64,000 nucleotides of DNA from Symsagittifera roscoffensis (GCF_963678635.1 NC_087063.1:39818759-39882758), one strand, 5' to 3'; shown: positions 1-11,037, counted from the first letter of the stretch. The notes: generated from the sequence alone by a model not told the origin. Program-made: numbers and translations.

Positions 1-2
1 AG

Positions 3-212
3 TGTAAAAAGAAGACAACGACAAATTGGAACAGCTCGAAATACCAAACTCATAAAAGCCGCGTTACAGCAATTACGGATGGAGAAAATCTTATTGAAAC
101 GAGGGGTGAACATAATCAAGATATTTTCTTGGGCAAACCGGATGCTCGACTAGTTTTGAAAAACATTTGGGATCTGCGCGATAGTAATACCTCAACCTTG
201 GCAGACTTATGA
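3..212 (+). pseudogene. FLYWCH zinc-finger domain fragment, decayed, cut by the window edge
   Basis: Frame 3 is open from the left edge to a TGA at 210-212. It contains a stretch matching the second half of a FLYWCH-type zinc finger: W-N-S-S-K-Y, then T-H-K-S-R-V-T, then T-D-G-E-N-L-I-E-T-R-G-E-H-N-Q. In the family these read W-x-C-x-x-Y, K-C-x-A-R and G-x-H-N-H. The cysteine after the tryptophan is now serine, and the last histidine is now glutamine, so two expected zinc ligands are gone. FLYWCH domains occur in DNA-binding host proteins and in transposases of the MULE/Mutator type. The rest of the gene lies left of the window. The lost ligands suggest a relic, but an exon of a divergent gene cannot be excluded. 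The following 370 bp (213-590) show nothing recognisable beyond a worn MITE fragment near 510-545. Confidence 0.55.
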
Positions 213-589
213 ACAAAAATTTCGGTGTAAAATAGGGAATTCATCAAACAGAATTAAAACTTGGGATGAGACTATTTGAAATCCAAAGTGGATTAGTTGA
301 AAAAAATGCATTTTTTAAGACTTCCTGAGCCTGAAAAAAAATTAATATTAGGCCATAAATGCAAACAGTTAGCTCAGGAATGGAGTCAGAAAGACAACAC
401 TTGATTTCTTCAAATGATAAGGCTGCGCGTTTATGCAACTGAAAGCACAAAATTTTTCGAACAAACAAAAATTTTATCCGTAAAGTGCACTCGTAACATC
501 CAGAACTTCGTTCTGATACACGAGCAGTCTTTGTAAAGCATAATGAACAAAGCATAGGCAATTGTAACGTTTTAATGAACAAAGCATAG

Positions 590-1386
590 GCTTTTAAGGC
601 CTATGGAGCAGTAAAAACATGAAAAATTAAATGTAAAAAAAAAATCTTTTTCAACTTGAGTTTTTGTAAAAACCTCCCCCCACGCCATATTAAAAACAAA
701 GCGTTATCTTTTGCTCCTATTAACAAACCAATTGTGGTATATAAGCTTCCTTGAATCAATTTGGAACCATTTCTAAGAGGGATTAGTGTTTTTGTTTAAA
801 AAAAAAGACAACTAAACGATGTAAAACTGCAAAATTGAGAAATAATAATAAATGAAACAAGACTGCTCGTATCAGGGCGAAGCCCTGAATGTCCCGACTG
901 CCATTTAAGGTTTATGGAGCAGTAATAACGTTAAAAATTAAATGAAATAAAATTAAATGAAGTTTTTTTTCTAAAGTTTGAAGTTTTTCAAATGAAAATC
1001 AACCCCCATACGCCATATAAAGTACAAAGGGATAGTTGTCACTCCTTATAACAAATAAATTATGGCAAATAAGCTTCTTTCAACCATATTGGAACGATTT
1101 CTAAGACGGATCAACTCTCCGCTTACCCGTTAATAGCGCGAACTATATCGCACGTTAATTGTGGCAAATTGGCCTAAATGGCAATCTTTAAAACCCATAA
1201 CTTAACGAAAAATGATCACAGGAGAAATAGGTTTTCAAATTTAAGCTCAGGACAACAATACGCTTTGAATGATATTTAAAAAATCCCGTCAAAAATTGCT
1301 AGTTGAACAGTCGAAATTTGTCTGCAGAAAAAAATACCCTCACCGAGCACGAATAATCCGTTACTTTCGTTACAAAAGTCGGAACA
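590..1386 (+). mobile_element. MITE family A: truncated copy with a full copy inserted into it
   Basis: A full-length copy of the commonest repeat in the window runs from about 784 (TAGTGTTTTTG) to about 1385 (AAAGTCGGAAC). It has a hairpin near each end: TCAGGGC-GAA-GCCCTGA near the start and a worn ACTTTCG...AAAGT near the end. The 590-783 stretch is an older copy of the same family that stops where the full copy begins. No transposase is encoded. The superfamily cannot be assigned because long terminal inverted repeats and a clear target duplication are not visible. Related copies lie on both strands elsewhere in the window. Confidence 0.6.
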
Positions 1387-1389
1387 ATA

Positions 1390-2685
1390 ATCTGAGCTTG
1401 TGCTCAAATCTGATTAGCTAATTCAGGCTGAATAAGTTAGCATACCAATAATTTTTTGTCTACTTTTTGCTTAATTCGGTTTATGATTATTATCGACATT
1501 TTTTGTATGGCTGTAACAACGTTTTGTAAGGTATACTACATAGCCCACCCTGTGTTGAATTTTTTTTTTCATTTTTAAATTCCAAAGATTAATGTATACC
1601 TCGGATAGTCGAAAATTAATTCGTTCCTGGATAGCCCAAAAAAAATTTTGTTCCCGCATATCCGATTTTGGATCTTGTTAACTATCCCCCTATGGTACAT
1701 TGTAACGAATATCACCCCCCTTAAAGAAAAATTAACTATTAAGAATAAAGGGGGGATAGTTATTCAGATCCTCGATTTTTTTTCAGTCATTTTATTGTGT
1801 TTCCCTTTCTTAAGTGTTGTGTTGTTATTTGGCCATTTATTGGATAGCCTGGGCAAAAAATGCTCCCGCCCGCATTTAAGAAAACAAATCGATTATAGTG
1901 GATTTTTGTGGTCTAAACTGTTGAATATATAATCGATTCCCATGTGACGTTTAGACAACAAAATTGGACTAAAAAAGGATTTAATTCGATTTTTTCTCAC
2001 CAATACAAATTCATTATAATTATTTTGGAATCCATTATAACGAATTTTATAACAAGTAGGAAACTTTATTATAATGGATTTTTTTCCACTTTATTTTTTG
2101 TTTCGCGCAAGAATTTCTGCATTTATTAAGTGAGTTATGCGGAAACTTTGCAAAGCAAGTGTACGACCTAATCCATTTCTAAATCTAAACTCAAATTGCA
2201 AAAAGATTCCGTTAAGCTTTCCCCCATACTGTTTTCCCATTTGATTATCTTCAATCCCCCTAATGTTTTCCCCTCTGCCCCCCCACAGAACCCCCTCCCC
2301 CACTGAACACCCCTTTAGCTTAATCCAACTTTAGTTTAAAACGTAGAAAATACTTCGCATCTCAGTGAAGTGGGAAAAAACTGATTATAATTTAGTTTCA
2401 TTGACAGTGCCACAAAAGTGAAAAAAAGATCGATTATAATGAATGAAAAAAGGATTTTGTTGCCTCGAAAAATAGTAGTATTATAATCAATTTTCAATCG
2501 ATTATAATCGATTTGTTTTCACTTTTGTGAACACTGACAAGGAAACTCAATTATAATGGACTTTTATTCATGGAACTCCATTGCGGTCGGTTAGCCGTAA
2601 ATTTTTTTCGTTCATTGTAGCCGAAAAAAAAAACGGGTAAATGAAATACCTGTAATGCGGAGTGCGGTCTGTATTTAGACAACCG
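1390..2685. other. AT-rich non-coding stretch with repeated ATTATAAT palindromes
   Basis: No gene is supported. Between about 1890 and 2560 the sequence repeatedly returns to a core like CGATTATAATCGATT, with at least seven variants, several of them self-complementary. A C-rich patch lies at about 2215-2310. Confidence 0.4.
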
Positions 2686-3105
2686 CGTATTCAGACTCGT
2701 GAGTATTTAGACAAATACTGTATGAACCAATCAGAATCGAGATAAGACCTAAATAATCCAAAATAAATCATAATTATTTATTGATTTCTTCCTCGTCTCG
2801 ATTCTGATGGATTAAAACAGTATTTGTCTAAATACTGACGTGTCTAAATACTGCTACGTAACCCTTTATTGCTATCCAATTTCATCCATAAAAGCTCGTC
2901 AATTACTTGAAGAAAACACTTTTTTGTTAGCTCAGATTTTCGAGAAATTTCACTTTTTTTAATTTTACCCTTTTTTAATCAAAAAAATTTTCAGATACGA
3001 TTTCTTTAATAACCGAAAAAAAATAACATACATGAAAAATGTCAAGCGAAAACAATCCCACAAGATATATAATTTAAGCTGTAACACGCCATAGTTCAAC
3101 TGAAA
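2686..3105. repeat. 400-bp dispersed repeat with an internal inverted pair, copy 1
   Basis: This block is repeated at 4065-4452 in the same orientation, with few differences. It opens with AGTATTTAGACAAATACTG (2702-2720), and the reverse complement recurs at 2819-2837. The flanking ATCAGAATCGAG and CTCGATTCTGAT are also inverted. The first 140 bp can therefore fold into a long hairpin. No protein is encoded. Confidence 0.6.
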
Positions 3106-3589
3106 ATATTACGTTACTTGTCAGAGAGCTGTTTTCTCAGAAGTACATTTTTCGCATTCCAAAAGGTATGTGTAATTGCTCGGCCACTCTTGCTGATCGA
3201 ATCATATACAGCAACAACACGCTTAAAGCTTTTAAGTCTTGCGCGTCATTCTTTTTTCGAAGCGGTTGTTTTCATAGTTATCGTGTTTAACTTTATGGTA
3301 ATAACAACTCAACGCGAGCAGTCTGCTACAAACTAATACACAAAATCGTTTTACCAATTAAATCTGAGATTTATTCAGAGTTTTATTAACTCATATTTTA
3401 GCAGCAAATCAGGAAGTGAGTAAACAAAGTTCAGGAACTTCTTCGTATGAAACAACTAACATTTGTTATATAGTTTTAAACGCCTCGGTTTTATAGTGTT
3501 TTTTAAACCCTATCCATCTGACCCGGGTCCAGGTCCCAGACTCATGTCCACACTTTCAGTGTCGTGCCGCATCCGGATTTAGACCCAAG

Positions 3590-3847
3590 TTAAATAGTCG
3601 CGCCGAGAGTTTGAGTCTGAAAAGTCTGGACATGTGTCGCGCCGTGGTCCGCGAAAATCTGGACATGCCAAAATTTGATTGCGAAAGTCTGGACACAGAC
3701 TTTCGCGACCCATGTCAAGATTTTGGCGACCAAATTTTTGTATGCCCAGACTTTCGCGACCCATGTCCAGACTTTCGCGGCCAAATTTTCGCGACCCATG
3801 TCCAAACTTTCGCGACCCATGTCCAGACTTTCGCGACCAAATTTTAG
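3590..3847. repeat. Minisatellite array 1 (GACTTTCGCGACC units), head to head
   Basis: Units of two sizes, about 21 and 30 bp, share GACTTTCGCGACC followed by either CATGTCCA or AAATTTT... spacer. The left part is in the opposite orientation. The switch point is a perfect hairpin, GCGAAAGTCTG (3681-3691) and CAGACTTTCGC (3696-3706). Both unit lengths are multiples of three, so several frames stay open on both strands. These frames are not genes. Confidence 0.75.
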
Positions 3848-4064
3848 CATCTCAGACTTTTTATCCTGTGCACCCAGCCATGTTTAAATAAACCAGATTC
3901 TTGAAAGTAATAGTTAACATCTTTCATTTTGCTCTTCAGTGCTCAAACGATCTTTTATCTAAACTATTGGCGCTGAACTCACACTTAAGTCTGAGTTCGA
4001 ACTGATTTTTAAAATACTTTGGATCCCTTCAACTCCTTTTTTGTACTTTTTAAAGAGGAAAACC

Positions 4065-4452
4065 ATACAGACAAATACTGTATGACCAATCAAAATCGAG
4101 ATAAGACATAATTAATCCAAAATAAATCATAATTTTTTATTGATTTCTTCCTTGTCTCGATTCTGATTGGTTAAAACAGTATTTGTCTAAATACTGATGT
4201 GTCTAAATACTGCTACGTAACCCTTTATTGCTATCTAATTTCATATTATAAAAGCTCGCCAATTACTTGAAGAAAACACTTTTTTGTTAGCTTAGAGTTT
4301 CGAGAAATTTTACTCTTTTTAATTTTACCCTTTTTTAATCAGAAAAAATTTCAGGTACGATTTCTTTAATAACCAAAAAAAATAACATACATGAAAAATA
4401 TCAAGCGAAATCAAACCCACAAGATATATAATTTAAGCTGTATCACGCCATA
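4065..4452. repeat. 400-bp dispersed repeat, copy 2, inside the 1.6-kb unit
   Basis: This is the second copy of the block at 2686-3105, from CAGACAAATACTG to CACGCCATAGTT. It interrupts the 1.6-kb unit and is flanked by a duplication of about 205 bp of that unit. Confidence 0.6.
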
Positions 4453-5510
4453 GTTAGACTTTTTACCCTGTGCACCCAGCCGTGTTTAAATAAACCAAAT
4501 TCTTGAAAGTAATAGTTAACATCTTTCATTTTGCTCTTCAGTGCTCAAACGATCTTTTATCTAAACTATTGGCGCTGAGCTCACTCTTAAGTCTGAGTTC
4601 AAATTGATTTTTAAAATACTTTGGATCCCTTTAACCCACTTTTTGTACTTTTTTAAAGAGGAAAACCATAAACAAGTCAGCTTGTCGCGCGGCATTTCAA
4701 TGAAGTAAATATGTTAACTTACCTTGTTAACTTATATTAGGTATGACCGAAACCTTAAAAAATTGCAAAAAACACTGCCAAGGTTGATAGGATTGTGAAA
4801 GATGCTTACAGAAAATCTTACAGAAAAAAGATGACAAAAAACTTTATAAAATAAAGATGAAATTTCTCATAACAAGCTTATACTTGTTCGTTGTCACAAA
4901 AGTAGATGTCTCTTATTTTTATGAAAGATCGAATTTATAGGAGTCAATGTTAATCAGTAATGGTTCAAAAAAAATATCTAGCTCCATCAATTTCCCAGGT
5001 TGAGGTGCGCAACTCATAAATTGACCATAATGGTCGATTGGTGTTCACTTTTCGACCGACAATTAAGTCACTCGAACAAAAACTTTGAAAATAGTCGAAT
5101 TTTTTGTCGAAATGGGTCAAATCATGAATTGATCAGAGTCGATAGATTTGTTATAAAAGATGAAACTGTGATTAGAACAGAGTCGAAATAAAGAATATTT
5201 TAGAATAATAATTAAAAAAAATTTTATAATTTCTTCGGTGCTTCAACAACCTTTTGTCTAAACTCAATTTTGACGGTGATTTTAGTCGCTTCAGTCAGAA
5301 CACAAATTATAATCATAATAATCATAGTAATAATCATTATTATCTAAGCTCAATTTTGACGCTGATTTTAGTCGCTTAAGTCGAAACACTAATTGAAACG
5401 GAAACCAAATTTTGGATGTTTTCAACCACCCTCTGTTTTAAACCTCTATAAGAAAATTTATTTCAAGTCAGCAACTCAAAACCAAAACCTCTATGAAAAT
5501 CTAAGCTTAA

Positions 5511-7160
5511 AAATTAGTTTTATTAACTCAAATTCAAGCAGCAAATAAAGAAGTGAGTAAACAAAGTTCAGGAACTTCTTTGTATGAAACAACTAACATT
5601 TGTATTTTAATTTTAAACGCCTCGGTTTTATAGTGTTTTTTAAACCCTATCTATCTTACCCAGGTCGAGGTGACAGACTAATGTCCAGACTTTCAGGGTC
5701 GCGCCGCATCCGGATTTAGAATCAAGTTGTATAGTCGCGCCGAGAGTTTGAGTCTGAAAAGTCTGCACATGTGTCGCGCCGTGGACCGCGAAAGTCCGGA
5801 CATGCCAAAATTTGGTCGGGAAAGTCTGGATATGGGTCGCGAAAATCTGTGTCCGGACTTTCGCGACCCATGTCCAGACTTTCGCGACCGAATTTTTGTA
5901 TGTCCAGACTTTCGCGACCAAATTTTTGTATGTCCAGACTTTCGCGACCCATGTCCAGACTTTCGCGACCCATTTCCAGACTTTCGCGACCAAATTTTTG
6001 TATGTCAAGTTTTTCGCGACCCATGTCCAGACTTTCGCGACCAAATTTTCGCGACCCATGTCCAAACTTTCGCGACCCATCTCCAGACTTTCGCGACCAA
6101 ATTTTAGCATCTCAGACTTTTTACCCTGTGCACCCAGCCATGTTTAAGAAAACCAGATTCTTGAAAGTAATAGTTAACATCATTCATTTTGCTCTTCAGC
6201 GCTCAAACGATCTTTTATCTAAACTATTGGCGCTGAACTCACTCTTAAGTCTGAGTTCAAACTGATTTTTAAAATACTTTGGATCCTTTTAATCCCTTTT
6301 TTGTACTTTTTTAAAGAGGAAAACCATAAACAAGTCAGCTTGTCGCGCGGCATTTCAATGAAGTAAATATATTAACTTACCTTGTTAACATATATTAGGT
6401 ATGAACGAAACCTCAAAAAATTGCAAAAATCACTGCCAAGGTTGATAGGAGCGTGAAAGATGCTTAGAGAAAACCTTACAGAAAAAAGATGACAAAAAAC
6501 TTTATAAAACAAAGATGGAACTTATCATAACAAGCTTACACTTGTTCGTTGTCACAAAAGTAGATGTCTCTTATTTTATGAAAGATCGAGTTTATAGGAG
6601 TCGATGTTAATCGTTAATGCTTCAAAAAAATTTTTTAGCTCCATCAATTACCCAGGTTGAGGTGCGCAACTCATAAATCGACCATAATGGTCGATTGGTG
6701 TTCACTTTTTGACCGACAATTAAGTCAGTCGAACAAAAACTTTGAAAGTAGTCGAGTTTTTGTCGAATTGATCAGAGTCGATAGATTTGTTATAAAGGGT
6801 AGAGCTGTGAGTAGAACAGAGTCGAAATAAAAAATGTTTTAGAATAATAATTAAAAGTTTTTTTATATTTTTTGGTGCTTCAACAACCTTTTGTCTGAGC
6901 TCAATTTTGACGGTGATTTTAGTCGCTTAAGTCAGAACACAAATTATAATCATAATAATCATAGTAATAATTATTATTATCTAAGCTCAATTTTGACGCT
7001 GATTTTAGTCGTTTAAGTCAGAACACAAATTGAAACGGAAACCAAATTTTGGATGTTTTTAACCACCCTCTCTTTTAAACCTCTATAAGAGAATTTATTT
7101 CAAGTCAGAAACTCATAACCAAATTTTGTATGAAAATCTAAGCTTAAAAATTAGTTCTAG
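5511..7160. repeat. 1.6-kb duplicated unit, copy 2
   Basis: An uninterrupted copy of the unit at 3375-5500 in direct orientation. Its minisatellite is longer than that of copy 1, which is the main difference between the two. It ends near 7160, where similarity to copy 1 stops. Confidence 0.65.
5735..6107. repeat. Minisatellite array 2, head to head
   Basis: This is the expanded version of the array at 3590-3847, about 375 bp long. The orientation flips between TGGGTCGCGAAA (5833-5844) and its exact reverse complement at 5859-5870. Left of this point units read GGTCGCGAAA-GTCTGGA. To the right they read TCCAGACTTTCGCGACC. Long open frames on both strands here encode only short repeated peptides and are judged spurious. 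Confidence 0.75.
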
Positions 7161-7164
7161 AGCG

Positions 7165-7680
7165 GTTAGAAATAACTTTGGAGACAACAAAAAATCAGTT
7201 TTGACAAATCATGTCATATAGCTGCGGACGCTTTGCACGTGGGGGTCAGATATATAAAGACTAAGTTTTTAGCTATCAGCAACAACTAACTCCATAAAGT
7301 TAGTGGGTGTGTCTAAAAACTCATGTCGTGAAACAAGTTGTTTGCCCTACGAAATCCATTATTTTAATTTGTGTCGATGGAGAAATTTTAAACTGGTTAT
7401 GAGAATTTTTTACAATATAAACATGCAAAAAATTTTTTTAAAAAATTTTCGCAAGAAAAGTTCCTATTTTACAACTTTCTTGTAAGAAAAGTCACTATCT
7501 TACATGTTTTCTTATAAGAAAAAGTCCCTATGCTGTAGCATTCTTAGAGCATATTTTTGAAAGAAGTTGTCAAACTCTAATAAAAAAATGTTCTAAAATA
7601 GCGACTTTGGTCAACTGGAAAAATCTCCGTTTTTCATTTTAGGACTTTCTTTCACCTCCGTTTTTTAAACTTAATTTTTG
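7165..7680. other. Non-coding stretch with short TTCTTATAAGAAAA repeats
   Basis: No gene is supported. Three short self-complementary TTCTT(A/G)TAAGAAAAGT motifs follow one another at about 7448-7530. A related motif recurs near 28945. Confidence 0.35.
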
Positions 7681-8222
7681 TTCCGACTTTCGATACGAAA
7701 GTAACGGAATATTTGTGCTCGGTGTGGTTTTTTTTCAGACAAATTTTGACTTTTTAACTAGCCGTTTTTGATGGAACTTTTTAATATCATTCGAGAGGTA
7801 TTGTTGTCTTGAGCTTAAATATGAAAAAATGTTTCACCTGTGATTTTTTTCGTAAAGTTATGGGGATTTAAAAATTGCCATTTTGACCAATTTGGGACAA
7901 TTAACGCGCAATATAATTCGCGCTATTAACGCGTACGCGGAGATTTAATCCGTCTTATAAATCGTTCCAAATTGGTTGAACGAAACTTATTTGCCATAAT
8001 TGATTTGTTACAAGGAACGAAATCCATCTTCTTATACTTTAGATTGCGTGTGAGGGGATGATTTTCATAAAAAATTTCAAATTTTAGAAAAAAAAATTTT
8101 CGTTATTTTTTTTTTCATTTAATTTTTTTATTTTATTACTGCTGCTCCATAAACCTTCGCTTCGCCCTGATACGAGCAGTCTTGTTTCTTTTATATTTGT
8201 TTTATCATTAAAAATTGAAAAC
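7681..8222 (-). mobile_element. MITE family A copy
   Basis: An inverted copy of the element at 784-1385. It starts with TTCCGACTTTCGATACGAAAGTAACGG and ends with CTGATACGAGCAGTCTTGTTTC. It contains the family's internal AATTAACGCGCAATATAATTCGCG segment. No coding capacity. Confidence 0.6.
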
Positions 8223-9555
8223 AAATTTTTTTGTTGTACGGATTGCACAAAAGAATTGCCACGCGACAAGTCTTAGTAACTTTATGACAAGTCTCAAGCT
8301 GGTGCTGTCGCATTAAATGAAAGCTTCAACTAACTATGCATATCCAATCTGAAAATTGTTTTTAAATTTAAAATATAATTCTGTAATTTTTCAGAAATTT
8401 ACTGTGCATTTTTAAATAAAGTGTATCTCATTGATTAAAATCCTGCGTCGAAACACTTTTTTCGCATCACTGAGTTGAAACAAAAAAATTTTGAACTAAA
8501 ATTGCCATAGTTGAGCAGAGCGGGCACAAAACAATCATTGATGATTAAATGTATACTTTGCTCAACTTTCATTTTCCTCAAGTCTGTTGGTGTGGTTGTT
8601 AAACTTCCTGCGTCGTTCGTTTATTTCTGCGTTATACATGTAATGCTTTAACATTCTGAGCATTACCCTAACATTTTGTGCCAATGTCTTCCTTTATGAG
8701 CGATTGATCTTAGATAGATTTAATGGTCTCATAAAACCAGTCTAGCCAAATAAACATCTGCCGCTCATTTGTTCTTTGTATATTTAATACTTTTCGTCGT
8801 ATGAATAGAGGTTAGAAGGTCGCATTATCATTTAATGTCCCATTTTTTAAAGAAATTTTGACGTTGAATCTCTAAAAGTCGGTTGCTGTAAACAAAACTA
8901 CCATAGTCTTAAAACCTACACAAGTGGTTCTGATTTGTAAATGAGGTAAGTGAAATTGTTTGATCTTTGGGTGAAATGACACCCAGTTTTGTGAGTAGGA
9001 CACTTTTGATCATTGCGTGGACAAACTGTATATTTTGCGACTTGTAAGTTGATTCCGCAACAGTCTGAAAATGCGACGCCGAATTCGCAACACGGCTATT
9101 TTTCTATGATTTTTTTGCTGTTTTGGATTCCAATAAAAATAGCTTAAATGCCGTATTGCTTAAAACTGCATCAAAGCAGTCGAACTTATGGAATCCGCAA
9201 CAAAATTTCCGGAATCCGCTAACAATTTCCGGAATCCGCTAATAATTTCCGGAATCTTTTTAAATCTTGACATTATGCATTACAATTTTGCGGAATCCAA
9301 TTGCATTTGCAGAATCCACTTAAAATGCTTAAGTTTGCGTAATTTTTACCTTACACGGTATTTGAACGAAACCTTCGTTGCAATGAATTTTCATTGTGAA
9401 ACAAGTTTAAAGACTTGTATCTGGATTACAGTGACTTGCACACACTGAACACTGCGTCCATCCATTGCACAGTTTGGTCTCATAATGATATGCGTGCTTC
9501 TAGGTCGAATACAGCTTCTTTTTGATTATGCATTGTATTTTGCCTTGGGTTATAC
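8223..9555. other. Gene-free stretch with a small 20-bp tandem repeat
   Basis: Nothing coding was recognised. At about 9188-9255 a 20-21-bp unit, GGAATCCGCTAACAATTTCC and variants, is repeated three times. Related GGAATCC/GATTCCGCAAC words occur in the preceding 150 bp. Confidence 0.4.
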
Positions 9556-9992
9556 CAGGGGCGGATTTGGGGGGGGGGGGGGGGGGGGGGGAGGCGGACG
9601 CCCTTCTCCCCTCAAGGATTCGACCCCATGCCGAACCAAAGGGTACCCTTTGGTAGTTTTTAAGAAATCCAGTTTTGGCCGACCAACCCTAAATTTTAAA
9701 TAAAGGCGCCTTAGGCGCCAATATATACTAATTTTAAGGGGGGAGCGCGCGCCAAACAAACCGCGATTTTTTGGTCAAAATTTTCCAAAAAATGCCTAAA
9801 ATGCCTTTTTTCGACTGTTTTTTTAAAATCAGCAGAAATCAGCGGCGCAGAATATTTGGCCAAAACAGGGACTAAACTGGCATAGGGAGAGCTAGATAAA
9901 TCAGTTTGGTCAACCTAAAAAAAAGGTCGACAAAATTTTCGAAAATTTTTTGAAAATCCGCCCCCCTCGAGAAAATCCTAGATTCGCCCCTG
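9556..9992. mobile_element. hAT-type MITE with 8-bp target duplication, copy 1
   Basis: The element is 437 bp. It begins CAGGGGCGGATTTGG and ends CTAGATTCGCCCCTG, forming terminal inverted repeats. It is flanked on both sides by GGTTATAC (9548-9555 and 9993-10000). An 8-bp target duplication and a CAGGGGCGG terminus are typical of hAT-superfamily non-autonomous elements. A run of about 22 G lies near the left end. It has no transposase and needs one in trans. The intact ends and exact duplication suggest a fairly young insertion. Confidence 0.85.
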
Positions 9993-10235
9993 GGTTATAC
10001 CCTGTTTTTCTGTTTGGAGTACAAGCAGAAAGTTAGATCTAGAGCCTTAACAATATTGCTTAAGAAATGCATTATACTTCAAAACAGTCCAATGATGCTC
10101 AGCTTAGAATAAACTCTAGGCTTTTTGGTTGAAATATGGTAGCTTCCCAGTAAATTTTAGCAGAAAAAACACTGTCACACCTTTTGTTGCAATAAACTTC
10201 GAAGTAATCTATTTCAACTTATGAGTGCTTGTTAT

Positions 10236-10443
10236 CAGGGGCGGATCTAGGATTTTCTCGAGGGGGGCGGATTTTCAAAAAAATTTTGAAAATTATGACG
10301 ACTTTTTTTTTAGGTAGACCAAATTGAGTTTCCGAGCTCTCCTAAAGCACTAACAAGACGCTGTTTTTGCTAAATTTTCAGCGCCGCAGTCAATTTTTTG
10401 AAAAAAAAACAGGTCAAAAAAGCCGTTTTTGGGCACTTTGGGC
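10236..10443. mobile_element. hAT-type MITE, truncated copy 2
   Basis: It starts with CAGGGGCGGATCTAGG and follows the family for about 200 bp through CAGCGCCGCAG. It stops where the foldback element at 10444 begins. The other terminus is missing, so no target duplication can be confirmed. Confidence 0.65.
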
Positions 10444-11037
10444 ACATTATCATTGCTAAATGCGTAGTCTTAGGATGTATGACATCGAAAACAAATGTGT
10501 TGGAAGTTGTTATGCAAAAATTTTTGTTACACTATGACAACTGAAGTTCTAATGTAGCGTGGAGAAGAAAAGAGCCAAATTTTTGCCTTCATATTTCATC
10601 CATTAAAGACTTACCAGCTGAAAATTAGATGCGAGTTAGTTGGTAGTTCTAATGTAGCGTGGAGAGGAAAAGAGCCAAATTTTTGCCTTCATTTTTCATC
10701 CATTGAAGGCTACCAGCTGAAAATTTGATGCAATACGGAACTAACCTATTACTGCTTGAAAAAATATCCAGTTGTGCTCGGGCATAACAACTTGTTATTC
10801 CCCAGCACAACTGAATTTTTTTTAAAGCAATTATAGGCTAGTTCCGTATCGTTTCTAAATTTCAGCTGGTAAGCCTTTAATGGATGAAAAAAGAAGGCAA
10901 AAATTTGGCTCTTTTCCTCTCAAGGCTACATTAGAACTTCAGTTGTCATAGTGTAATAAAGTTTTGCATAACAACTTCCAACACATTTGTTTTCGATTTC
11001 ATACATCCTAAGACTACGCATTTAGCCATGATAATAC
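10444..11037. mobile_element. Foldback element with arms of nearly 300 bp
   Basis: The outer parts (10444-10560 and about 10920-11037) are inverted copies: GCTAAATGCGTAGTCTTAGG against CCTAAGACTACGCATTTAGC, GAAGTTGTTATGC against GCATAACAACTTC, and so on. The centre is CAGTTGTGCTCGGG...CCCCAGCACAACTG around ATAACAACTTGTTAT. The left arm has a tandem duplication (AGTTCTAATGTAGCGTGGAGA at about 10542 and 10653) that the right arm lacks. No protein is encoded. Whether it inserted into the adjacent hAT MITE or replaced its end cannot be told from one copy. Confidence 0.7.

Larger units (their letters stand above)
3375..5500. repeat. 1.6-kb duplicated unit, copy 1, interrupted by the 400-bp repeat
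   Basis: The sequence from about 3375 matches 5511 onward, through the minisatellite, the GCACCCAGCC segment and the ATAATCATAATAATCAT patch. This copy carries an extra 387-bp block at 4067-4452. Next to the insert, the 205 bp before it (about 3863-4066) are repeated at 4453-4668. No convincing coding frame was found, apart from artefacts over the minisatellite. Confidence 0.65.

Noticed and set aside
3590-3891. Several overlapping open frames on both strands over the first minisatellite
   Set aside because: They are a consequence of repeat units that are multiples of three without stop codons; the peptides are simple repeats.
5640-6265. Frames of 100-164 codons over the second minisatellite
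   Set aside because: Same cause as above; they overlap in five frames and cannot all be genes.
9570-9594. Poly-G run as a regulatory G-quadruplex (also near 16630 and 40667)
   Set aside because: Two of the three runs are parts of hAT MITE ends, and length is prone to sequencing error; no link to a gene promoter.
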